Of a stretch of 64,000 nt of DNA, positions 1 to 6,323 are shown in pieces. Within the stretch, counting starts at the first letter, position 1. Each line of letters starts with the position of its first letter. The stretch comes from an uncultured Holophagaceae bacterium. GTDB taxonomy: Bacteria; Acidobacteriota; Holophagae; Holophagales; Holophagaceae. The stretch spans positions 236,639-300,638 of the forward strand of contig CAIZZF010000005.1 in the NCBI GenBank assembly GCA_903937385.1, read 5' to 3'. The notes beneath the pieces are model-generated. The model had not been told where the DNA came from. It did no database searches and saw nothing but the letters and a program-made list of their open reading frames with translations. Both the position numbers and the translations under genes were made by a program.

Positions 1-923
1 GCGACGACGCGGTTCCGGCCCCGGTCCTTGGCGGCGTAGAGGGCCACATCGGCCCGCGCCAGAAGGGATCCGCCGCAGGCATCCTCCAGCTTCAGTTCCG
101 CCACGCCGATGCTGCAGGTGACCTGGATTGCCCGGCCATCCTCCAGGGTCAGAGGCCGCTCGGCGAGTGACCGGCGGAAGTCCTCGGCGGCGCTGAGGGC
201 CAGGTCCACGGAAGTCTCTGGCAGCACCGCGAGGAACTCGTCCCCACCCAGGCGGCCCACCGGATCCGAGCTGCGGAGCCGCCGCCTAAGCAGGCCACCG
301 AAGGCCTCCAGCGCTTGGTCTCCCGCCCGGTGGCCGAAGGTGTCATTGACCTGCTTGAACCGGTCCAGGTCCGCCAGGAGCAGCGACAGCGGCCGCTGGT
401 GGCGACGCGCCAGCTCCACGTGGGACTCGAGCTGCTGCAGGATGGTGGCCCGGTTGTGGACGCCCGTGAGGGGATCCAGCGTGGTGCGGGCGACGATGTC
501 TTGGTGGTAGCGCCGCTCCAGGGCATCCATGTGCTTGAGCTTGAAGGCATGGCCGCCCACCCGGACCACGTCCTCCGCCACCAGCCGATGGGGAGCGACC
601 GCCACCGGCAGCCGTCGGCCATTGACGAAGACACCGTTGGTGGACCCCAGATCCCAGAGGCTCACCGAGACCCGGTCCGGCGAGACCTCCAGACGGGCGT
701 GCCTTCGGCTCACCTGGGGCTCCAGCAGGCAGAGCCCGTTCTCGGGATCCCGGCCCACCTCCAGGCCCAGAGTCGACAGGGGGATGGCTTCCCCCATGGG
801 CTGCCCGACGTAGCGGACCAGCACCCACTGGTGGGCGGCGGGATCCTCAAACAGATCCGCTTCCACCTGCGCGGCGGCAGGGTCCCAAGGAGGCAGCTCG
901 GGGGGGGTGGGTTCGAGGGGCAT
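1..923 (-). CDS. FHA-GGDEF diguanylate cyclase (C-terminus cut by window edge)
   Basis: Predicted to make cyclic di-GMP from two GTP in response to a phosphopeptide-binding FHA domain. The frame read from the ATG at 923 gives an FHA domain at about residues 35-130 (SRRHARLEV and LWDLGSTNG are visible) and a GGDEF domain from about residue 145. The signature RLGGDEF lies near residues 224-230, preceded five residues upstream by RSSD, an intact RxxD inhibitory site. The catalytic motif is complete, so activity is expected. The last residues lie beyond base 1. It follows another FHA-GGDEF gene with a 25-base gap, so the two are probably cotranscribed paralogues. Start chosen at the first ATG after the upstream gene. 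Confidence 0.88.
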   Translation of the reverse strand, partial: MPLEPTPPELPPWDPAAAQVEADLFEDPAAHQWVLVRYVGQPMGEAIPLSTLGLEVGRDPENGLCLLEPQVSRRHARLEVSPDRVSVSLWDLGSTNGVFVNGRRLPVAVAPHRLVAEDVVRVGGHAFKLKHMDALERRYHQDIVARTTLDPLTGVHNRATILQQLESHVELARRHQRPLSLLLADLDRFKQVNDTFGHRAGDQALEAFGGLLRRRLRSSDPVGRLGGDEFLAVLPETSVDLALSAAEDFRRSLAERPLTLEDGRAIQVTCSIGVAELKLEDACGGSLLARADVALYAAKDRGRNRVV

Positions 924-948
924 CGACGAGAGTCTAGCGGAGATCACT

Positions 949-1821
949 TCAGTCCTCGCAGACGCGATTCCGGCCCTGGGCCTTGGCCCGATAGAGGGCG
1001 GCATCGGCCCGGGCCAGCAGGTGGCCCGCTTCCAGGTCCGCCACCGCCCGCTGGGCCACGCCCATGCTGCAGGTGATGCTCACGCTCCCAGTGGGCAGGA
1101 GGACGGGTTTCCCGGCGATGGACTTGCGCAGGCGCTCAGTCAGGATGCGCGCGCCCGCCAGATCCGTCTCGGGCAGCACCATGAGGAACTCCTCGCCCCC
1201 GATTCGCCCAGCCAGATCCGCCTCCCGGAGGGCCGCCAGCAGCCGCTCGCCGAAGGCGCGCAGCACAAGGTCCCCGCCACCGTGGCCATGCTCGTCGTTG
1301 ACCTGCTTGAACAGATCCAGGTCGCAGATGACCACCGACAGGGGGCGGCTGTAGCGGAAGCTCAGGCCGAACCGGTTCTGGAACTCCGACAGGGTGCTGC
1401 TGCGGTTGGCCAGCCCCGTCAGGGCGTCCCGGGTGCTGAGGTCCAGCAGAGTCTCGTGGAAGGCGCGCTCCAGCGGGTCCAGGAACACGAGCTTGAGCAC
1501 GTGCCCACCCAGGGACAGCCGGTCGCCGACGCTGAGCTGCACGGGGCCTCTCACCAGGTCCCCGTTGACCAGGGTGCCATTGGTCGAGCCCAGATCCTCG
1601 AGCTGGATCCCGTCCTCACTCACCCGGAGTCGGACGTGATGCCGACTCACCTCGCCATCCACCAGCGCCACCGTGCAGTCCGAGGCGCGCCCCAGCAGGA
1701 GCTCACCCCTGGGCAGCGGAAACACCCGGCCCAGCGCCGCGCCGGCATAGGCCACAAAAGCCCACTCGGCTGGCGCCAGGTGGCCTTCGTCCAACGTCTT
1801 GGGACGGACCACTGTCTCCAT
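949..1821 (-). CDS. FHA-GGDEF diguanylate cyclase
   Basis: A 290-residue protein with an N-terminal FHA domain (LLLGRASDCTV, EVSRHHVRL, LEDLGSTNGTLVNG) and a C-terminal GGDEF domain. The active-site motif is GGEEF (RIGGEEF), which is functional in known cyclases, and READ five residues earlier fits the RxxD product-inhibition site. Expected role: phospho-dependent or protein-interaction-dependent c-di-GMP synthesis in the cytoplasm. The open frame extends upstream to 2124, but that part overlaps the preceding gene and is low-complexity. The ATG at 1821 begins just before the FHA region and is preferred. It sits second from last in a minus-strand operon and closely resembles the next gene. Confidence 0.9.
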   Translation of the reverse strand: METVVRPKTLDEGHLAPAEWAFVAYAGAALGRVFPLPRGELLLGRASDCTVALVDGEVSRHHVRLRVSEDGIQLEDLGSTNGTLVNGDLVRGPVQLSVGDRLSLGGHVLKLVFLDPLERAFHETLLDLSTRDALTGLANRSSTLSEFQNRFGLSFRYSRPLSVVICDLDLFKQVNDEHGHGGGDLVLRAFGERLLAALREADLAGRIGGEEFLMVLPETDLAGARILTERLRKSIAGKPVLLPTGSVSITCSMGVAQRAVADLEAGHLLARADAALYRAKAQGRNRVCED

Positions 1822-1883
1822 CTCCGGCAGACCGGGGAGGGTCTCATCCGCCGAAGTAAGGGGCCCTGGGGTGCCTTTGCGCT

Positions 1884-2669
1884 TCACGAGCCCTCCACGA
1901 AGCAGCTTAGCAACGCTCCGTCGTCCTTGCGCCGGGCCAGGATGAAGGGTTCCCGGGGCGCCCGGACCGCAGAGGCCTCCAGGCGGATCAGGATCCGGCT
2001 CTGCCGGGGGTCGTGGCGCAGGTCCGCCACCCCTTTGCGCGGGATGCGGAAGAGTCCGAGAACCTCCAGGTTCCGGACGTTCTCCCCGGTGCCGCGCACC
2101 AGCTGCAAGCTGTAGCGCATCCACAGGCCCTTGGGCAGCCGCTGGATGTCCTCGGCGCGGATGGGGATGGGCAGCCCCAGGATGGCCTCCAGGCCAGCCT
2201 GGGCGCTCACGTCGCCGAGCCTGGGATCCAGGCGGCGGGTGCCCGGGTGGACCAGGGGCTCGGCGATGCGGCGCGTGCCGGGACAGGCCGGCGCCTCCAC
2301 CCGGCCCAGCGTCCGGGCCTGGCGCGGCAGGGGGGGCACCGCGACCTGCGCGGCGCGCCCCGCCTCCAGGGGCGTCATGCGGACCACTTCGGCCTCGGCC
2401 CCCCAGCTCGCCCAGCCCGCTTCGGCCTGCAGCTTCGCCTCGAAGGGGGGCAGCGCCAGGGACGGCACGCCTTCCCGGAAGAGCTTGGCCCCCCGACCCG
2501 TGGCGGCCAGGAGGTCCAGGCCAGGCCGGGGAGCGACCGCGAGCAGGTCGCCACGGTGGCTCCCGGGATGGAAAGGCTCCGGGACCACGGTCACGACAGG
2601 GAGCGAGGCAAAGGTCCGGCGCAGCGTCTCCGCCGCGTCCGCCATCGCGCCCCGCACGCGTCCGAACAT
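1884..2669 (-). CDS. Hypothetical protein, coupled to the upstream gene
   Basis: A 261-residue protein that I do not recognise. It is rich in Ala, Arg and Pro, has no signal peptide or clear membrane segment, and ends with a more conserved-looking beta/alpha stretch (LPKGLWMRYSLQLVRG, LEVLGLFRIPRKGVADL). The ATG at 2669 overlaps the stop of the gene before it by one base (TGATG), indicating translational coupling. It lies between that gene and two FHA-GGDEF genes, so it may belong to the same regulatory unit, but nothing in the sequence states a biochemical role. Confidence 0.7.
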   Translation of the reverse strand: MFGRVRGAMADAAETLRRTFASLPVVTVVPEPFHPGSHRGDLLAVAPRPGLDLLAATGRGAKLFREGVPSLALPPFEAKLQAEAGWASWGAEAEVVRMTPLEAGRAAQVAVPPLPRQARTLGRVEAPACPGTRRIAEPLVHPGTRRLDPRLGDVSAQAGLEAILGLPIPIRAEDIQRLPKGLWMRYSLQLVRGTGENVRNLEVLGLFRIPRKGVADLRHDPRQSRILIRLEASAVRAPREPFILARRKDDGALLSCFVEGS

Positions 2670-3217
2670 CAGGAGCCCTTCACGACCAGGCTCTGCAGCG
2701 CCACGGTGACGCGCTCCAGGGGCTCGGTCAGGTCCATGTGGTAGCCAGCCTCCAGCAGCTTGGCCATGGCCTGTTCCTGGGCCGCGGCATCGACGGAAGC
2801 CGCGAACATCACCCGCAGGGGCGCCGCACCCTCTGCCAGCTGCAGCAGGATGTCGCGGGGGCCCGCGCGGAAGGTGGTGCCCACCTTCACCAGCGGAGTC
2901 TCCTGGGACTTCTGCACCGCCAGCACCGGGCACTTCGCGTCCCCGGACCAGCCGCCCGCCAGCTCCGTCGCGCTGAGGATGAACAGGTCCGGCGGCGTCT
3001 TCAGCTCCTTCAGCAGCGTCTTCTGGATGACCTCCTCCTTCAGGTGGGGCTCCAGCGACTTGCCGTAGAGGATGCTCTGCAGGTGGGTGGGCGTGATGGG
3101 CTCCGTGTAGCGGAAGTCCAGAGGGATGCCCGAAGTGTCCGTGACCAGGAGCCCCCCCAGGTAGCTCGCCCCCTCCTTCACGGCCATGAAGTAAGCCAGC
3201 TTGATTGATTCCGCCAT
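2669..3217 (-). CDS. Hypothetical protein, first gene of the FHA-GGDEF operon
   Basis: A 182-residue protein starting MAESIKLAYF, with a good ribosome-binding site (GGGAGAGG) upstream of the ATG at 3217. The longer frame to 3385 would run through tRNA-Gln and is rejected. The sequence is a regular mix of alpha and beta segments without signal peptide. I see no enzyme motif and do not recognise the family. Its stop overlaps the next start. Position at the head of an operon with two diguanylate cyclases hints at a signalling or adaptor role, which is inference only. Confidence 0.75.
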   Translation of the reverse strand: MAESIKLAYFMAVKEGASYLGGLLVTDTSGIPLDFRYTEPITPTHLQSILYGKSLEPHLKEEVIQKTLLKELKTPPDLFILSATELAGGWSGDAKCPVLAVQKSQETPLVKVGTTFRAGPRDILLQLAEGAAPLRVMFAASVDAAAQEQAMAKLLEAGYHMDLTEPLERVTVALQSLVVKGS

Positions 3218-3266
3218 GGATACACCTCTCCCCTGAAGGCTACCTCCCCATCGGCGGAACCGCCCC

Positions 3267-3294
3267 TTGCCTTTTGTCTGGCACCTGGTACAGT
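3267..3294 (+). promoter_or_regulatory. Putative sigma-70 promoter for tRNA-Gln
   Basis: TTGCCT at 3267-3272 and TACAGT at 3289-3294 with a 16-base spacer, placing a start near 3301, about nine bases before the mature tRNA. Match is four of six at each hexamer, so this is plausible rather than proven. Confidence 0.4.
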
Positions 3295-3309
3295 GAATCT
3301 TCCACTCAT

Positions 3310-3384
3310 TGGGGAGTGGTCTAATGGTAGGACAACGGTTTCTGGTACCGTCAGGTGAGGGTTCAAATCCTTCCTCCCCAACCA
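3310..3384 (+). tRNA. tRNA-Gln (CUG anticodon)
   Basis: Cloverleaf folds by eye: acceptor TGGGGAG pairs with CTCCCCA, anticodon stem ACGGT/ACCGT encloses the loop TTCTGGT with anticodon CTG, and the T arm contains GGTTCAAATCC. CCA is encoded at the 3' end. Confidence 0.95.
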
Positions 3385-3413
3385 TTCAAAAAGCAGGATG
3401 CACTAGGCAATAC

Positions 3414-3488
3414 GGTCCCATCGTATAGCGGTTAGTACACCGCCCTCTCACGGCGGGAACAGGGGTTCGATTCCCCTTGGGACTACCA
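3414..3488 (+). tRNA. tRNA-Glu (CUC anticodon)
   Basis: Acceptor GGTCCCA pairs with TGGGACT (G1-U72 wobble). Anticodon stem CCGCC/GGCGG encloses CTCTCAC, giving anticodon CTC. T arm GGGGTTCGATTCCCC and encoded CCA. It lies 29 bases after tRNA-Gln, probably in the same transcript. Confidence 0.95.
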
Positions 3489-3504
3489 GTAAATGCAACA
3501 CTTA

Positions 3505-3527
3505 GGCCCGGATAACCGGGCCTTTTT
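3505..3527 (+). terminator. Rho-independent terminator after the tRNA pair
   Basis: Perfect 7-bp stem GGCCCGG/CCGGGCC with loop ATAA followed by five T, 17 bases after tRNA-Glu. Confidence 0.85.
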
Positions 3528-3715
3528 GCTGGCCATCCTCCATCCATCCTCCAAATGTGTTCCCAGAGCCGCCTCTTAGGGGGGGGTCACACCTCCCGGC
3601 ACGGTGACCGAGGAGATCCGCAGCGAGACGACCCCCTGGGGGGGGTGGTAGCCTAGGCAAGCCATGCCATTCATCCAACCGCAAAGGGTCGCGCCCCGCA
3701 TTCGATGAGGTTCTC

Positions 3716-4162
3716 ATGGGGGTAACCTACCCAATCACTTGTGCTTGGTGTGGACTTGAGACAGGTCAGATAGGTGTGCCTAACTCCAGCAGCATCTGTG
3801 CCTCATGTTCCGCGAAGTTACTCGGCGTCCCCATGCTCTCCGCAGAGGAACTTAATGCTCTACCCTATGGTGCCATTGAGTTGGACGCCGCTGGGTTGAT
3901 CCTGAGCTACAACCAGGCAGAGGGAGCTCTCGCAGGCTTGGACCCCGCCCGGGTAATCGGTAAGAACTTCTTCAAGCAGATCGCCCCCTGCACAGACGTT
4001 CAGTCCTTCCACGGCCAGTTCAACAAGTTCCTTCAGTCGAGTGCTGGGATGGAGTCTTTCAAGTTCAAATTCCCTTTCCCGGACCGACTGGTGAAAGTGA
4101 ACATCACTCTCATCAGTACTGACAGGATGACGGCCTTCGTCCTCATTCAGGCTTTCACTTAA
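3716..4162 (+). CDS. Photoactive yellow protein-like PAS protein with N-terminal Cys4 element
   Basis: A 148-residue cytoplasmic protein. Residues about 40-148 align without gaps over the core with Halorhodospira photoactive yellow protein as I remember it: LPYGAIELD, LSYNQAEG, VIGKNFFKQIAPCTD. The chromophore-attachment Cys (PYP C69) is C92, and the chromophore-contact residues Tyr42 and Glu46 correspond to Y65 and E69. Thr50 and Arg52 are replaced by A73 and L75. Residues 9-31 hold CxxC and CxxC pairs (C9, C12, C28, C31), a likely metal-binding ribbon absent from classical PYP. GAGG precedes the ATG. A single-gene unit with no visible tyrosine ammonia lyase or coumarate ligase nearby. Probably a blue-light or redox sensor; photoactivity is not shown by sequence alone. 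Confidence 0.85.
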   Translation: MGVTYPITCAWCGLETGQIGVPNSSSICASCSAKLLGVPMLSAEELNALPYGAIELDAAGLILSYNQAEGALAGLDPARVIGKNFFKQIAPCTDVQSFHGQFNKFLQSSAGMESFKFKFPFPDRLVKVNITLISTDRMTAFVLIQAFT

Positions 4163-4287
4163 GGGCAATCGCCAACAAGATAGCCCGAGGTTGCACTGGA
4201 AGGTACCTCCAAGGCACGGGAACTCGCCCGTGGTGATCCCCACCCCAGGCACCTTCCTGGCCTTCCTGGAGCAGTGCTTCCTACAAG

Positions 4288-4316
4288 CAAAAGCCCGGGA
4301 GCGTGAACTCCCGGGC
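4288..4316 (-). terminator. Terminator on the minus strand
   Basis: A perfect 9-bp stem GCCCGGGAG/CTCCCGGGC with a 6-base loop. Read on the minus strand it is followed by TTTT, about 20 bases past the stop of the small minus-strand frame at 4337. On the plus strand no T run follows. Confidence 0.65.
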
Positions 4317-4336
4317 CGATGGTGCTGGGTGATGCT

Positions 4337-4441
4337 CTAGCGGATCTTGAAGGCGATAGACAGGTAGAGGTCAACCAGCCGCTGGGCATCCGCTTGGCTC
4401 AACCTCTGCTCCTTTGCATAGGCTATGAACCTGTCGTTCAT
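4337..4441 (-). pseudogene. Short minus-strand frame, likely 3' remnant of a larger gene
   Basis: Encodes 34 residues beginning MNDRFIAYAKEQRLSQADAQ and ending FKIR, a helical EQRLSQADAQRLVDLY pattern of the kind seen in phage or plasmid structural-protein termini. The frame stays open upstream of the ATG (PVGLEHLVSDKV), so the ATG is probably internal to a truncated gene. A terminator stands at the right distance downstream. Whether it is still expressed is unknown, and the phage link is only an impression. Confidence 0.35.
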
Positions 4442-4598
4442 GACTTTGTCCGACACCAGGTGTTCCAGACCAACGGGCAGCACCCACGGGTGTATTCCGG
4501 TGCATCGGCCCCGAAGAGTGCCTCTGCCTGGGGATCGGCCACAGGTGCCGTGGGGTAGCGATGTTTCATCCTGCTACCTTGATGGATCTGGAGTCACC

Positions 4599-4904
4599 GT
4601 GGACTATGACCTGAAGTCTGGCGATCGGGTCCGCCTCACCCGCGCTGGCGTTACCTTCTATGGAGGCGCCTGGCCGCATTTCGTCCCCCAGGGCCAGGGC
4701 GGGGGAACCGTCGGAACCGTGCTAACCGCCGAGGAACGCCCCCACAAGCCTGGAGCCGCCCCAAGGCCCTACTACGTTCGCTGGGAAAACGGCGTGGAGA
4801 ACAGCTATCGGATCGAAGACCTTGAGGCCGCTATGCCTCCCCCCGATGCGGGTGCGGAGCCACCCTCCAACGTCATTCCCTTTGGTCGCCTCCGGGTGAA
4901 GTAG
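4599..4904 (+). CDS. Small protein with an SH3-like (MIB/HERC2-resembling) domain
   Basis: About 101 residues. A GTG at 4599 with GGAG five bases upstream is chosen; the frame is open further up but that part looks non-coding. The segment SGDRVRLTRAG through VGTVL to YYVRWENGVENSYRIEDLE resembles the small beta-barrel of MIB/HERC2-type domains, in which G-TV, W-NG and YR positions recur. No signal peptide. Function unknown; a protein- or nucleic-acid-binding barrel is possible. Not obviously in an operon. Confidence 0.6.
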   Translation: MDYDLKSGDRVRLTRAGVTFYGGAWPHFVPQGQGGGTVGTVLTAEERPHKPGAAPRPYYVRWENGVENSYRIEDLEAAMPPPDAGAEPPSNVIPFGRLRVK

Positions 4905-4997
4905 GTTTCGCGCATCGCCTCGGCGCAGGCGTGGTCGGTTGGCCTGGTTTGTTAGGCGTTACCAAGACCGCAAATAACCGTCTTCACAGGAGTAACC

Positions 4998-5483
4998 ATG
5001 GGGGGAAAAGAGGTCAGGATTCAGCCACCACAGGCTTTCCTTATCCACTTGCTCGTCATTCTCGCTCAATGGAGATTCGGGGTCTGGCTGCTACCGGTCC
5101 CACACATGGCTCATTCCACGGTTCTCCTTCGTTGGACTGTGTTTATGGTTTGCATTGCGGTTTTCCTTTTAAGCAAGAAATGGATGGTCAAGTTCTTCGC
5201 AAAACACAACTCAAACCCAATGTTCAAAGACCACGCAAAAGAACTTATCACAGAGTTCCCATTCTCTGTTGCGCGCAACCCCTTTTACCTTATGGATTTT
5301 CTGCCCTTTCTTGGGCTCACGATTATTCTTGGTGCACCCGATCCGATCCTCCTTCATTTCCCTCTCTTTTTCCTCTTCTTGAACTTCTACATTGTTCCTG
5401 CCGAGGAGAAACGCCTCCAGATTGCCCATGGTTTAGGCTACGAAGCCTATAAATCCCGGGTTAAACGTTGGGGCTTGTTCTAG
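4998..5483 (+). CDS. ICMT/phospholipid-methyltransferase family membrane protein
   Basis: A 161-residue integral membrane protein with four hydrophobic segments. The C-terminal half carries the family pattern: FPFSVARNPFYLMDFLPFLG, then a hydrophobic span, then PAEEKRLQIAHGLGYEAYKS, corresponding to the S-adenosylmethionine-binding RNPxY and EE-L---G--Y--Y motifs of isoprenylcysteine carboxyl methyltransferase-like proteins. Likely methylates a lipid or small hydrophobic acceptor; the substrate is unknown. AGGAG precedes the ATG. The gene is visibly lower in GC than its surroundings, suggesting acquisition or relaxed selection. Confidence 0.75.
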   Translation: MGGKEVRIQPPQAFLIHLLVILAQWRFGVWLLPVPHMAHSTVLLRWTVFMVCIAVFLLSKKWMVKFFAKHNSNPMFKDHAKELITEFPFSVARNPFYLMDFLPFLGLTIILGAPDPILLHFPLFFLFLNFYIVPAEEKRLQIAHGLGYEAYKSRVKRWGLF

Positions 5484-5527
5484 CCCCGTCGAATGCATGA
5501 AGCTGGGCTCAGAGGCTAGGATGGTGC

Positions 5528-5950
5528 ATGGGACCATTTGAGTGGGATCACGGTTACGAGGTTGGAATTCCAGTCATTGATGAACAGCATCGGGACTTGG
5601 TGTCCTCTATCAGCATGGCCATCACACAACTGAGCCAGGAGAACAACCCTCAGGAATTGTCTCCGCTGCTCGACGGCATTGCCCAGCACGCAGGGATTCA
5701 CTTCAAGTTCGAGGAGGACCTTATGGAAGCCTATGCAGATCCCCGGCTTCAGGCGCACCGCGATGAACACGCCTCCTTGCTGCCCCAACTCCGCCGCTTC
5801 AAGGAGCGCAACCGGGCAGGAGTGCCCTCCCACAAGCTGGAGCATGTCTCAGCCTTCCTTTCTATCTGGCTCAGAACTCACATCAATACCCAAGACAGAT
5901 TGCTGGCCGCACACCTGAAGCGGGTCGGCGCGAAGGAGGCACAGGCTTAG
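5528..5950 (+). CDS. Bacteriohemerythrin
   Basis: A 140-residue single-domain hemerythrin that binds O2 at a non-heme di-iron site. All expected ligands are visible: H21 (VIDEQH), H58 and E62 (HFKFEE), H77 and H81 (HRDEH), H118 and D123 (HINTQD). N-terminus FEWDHGYEVG is typical. Cytoplasmic, with a likely role in oxygen storage, delivery or sensing in a microaerobic organism. It stands alone between the methyltransferase-like gene and a sensor kinase. Confidence 0.92.
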   Translation: MGPFEWDHGYEVGIPVIDEQHRDLVSSISMAITQLSQENNPQELSPLLDGIAQHAGIHFKFEEDLMEAYADPRLQAHRDEHASLLPQLRRFKERNRAGVPSHKLEHVSAFLSIWLRTHINTQDRLLAAHLKRVGAKEAQA

Positions 5951-6323
5951 GCCACAGAGGCGCCGGCAGACGATCCTTGCTGGCCCGCAAGCAGGTGGGC
6001 GTGCGGCCGGAGCGTCACCTCGGAGGCACAGCCCCAGGGGTGACGCGGAGGGATTCTCCACGGCTCGAGCTGCCGAACCCCGAAGTGAGGCAACCCCCGT
6101 CCCGGCGGCCAGAGGGCAGAAAGGGCACACCCGCGAGCAGCACAGCCCCTAAAGGGGTCTTCACGGCTCCGTTTGCCTGGCACCCATTCCTTCAGCTTTT
6201 TCGCGGCCCTCCGATGAGAGGTGAAGGCCGAATGAAAGAGTTTGTAAATTATTTCTTTATCGTTTTTTTCTAATTATATTATTGAAAATCACGCATCTCA
6301 TGTGGTTCCTCAAGGGATCAAGA
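5951..6323. other. Spacer upstream of the hybrid kinase, no gene seen
   Basis: The first 280 bases are GC-rich with no codon-biased frame. A short palindrome, CCCCTAAAGGGG, lies near 6148. From about 6235 the sequence becomes strikingly AT-rich, with TATATT at 6275-6280, and probably holds the promoter of the downstream kinase. No tRNA or riboswitch recognised. Confidence 0.45.

Larger units (their letters stand above)
4163..4598. other. 436-base spacer with a minus-strand gene remnant
   Basis: Holds only a short minus-strand open frame (4337-4441) and its terminator. Otherwise no convincing codon-biased frame on either strand. It may be decayed accessory DNA. Confidence 0.5.

Noticed and set aside
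2669..3385. Extended protein starting at 3385 upstream of the MAESIK gene
   Set aside because: The added 56 residues are translation through tRNA-Gln on the opposite strand (the familiar spurious GEEGFEPSPDGTRNRCP type sequence).
4930..4965. GTTAGGCGTT resembling an integron attC core near 4955
   Set aside because: No matching RYYYAAC partner or imperfect hairpin was found, and the other small genes nearby have no such sites.
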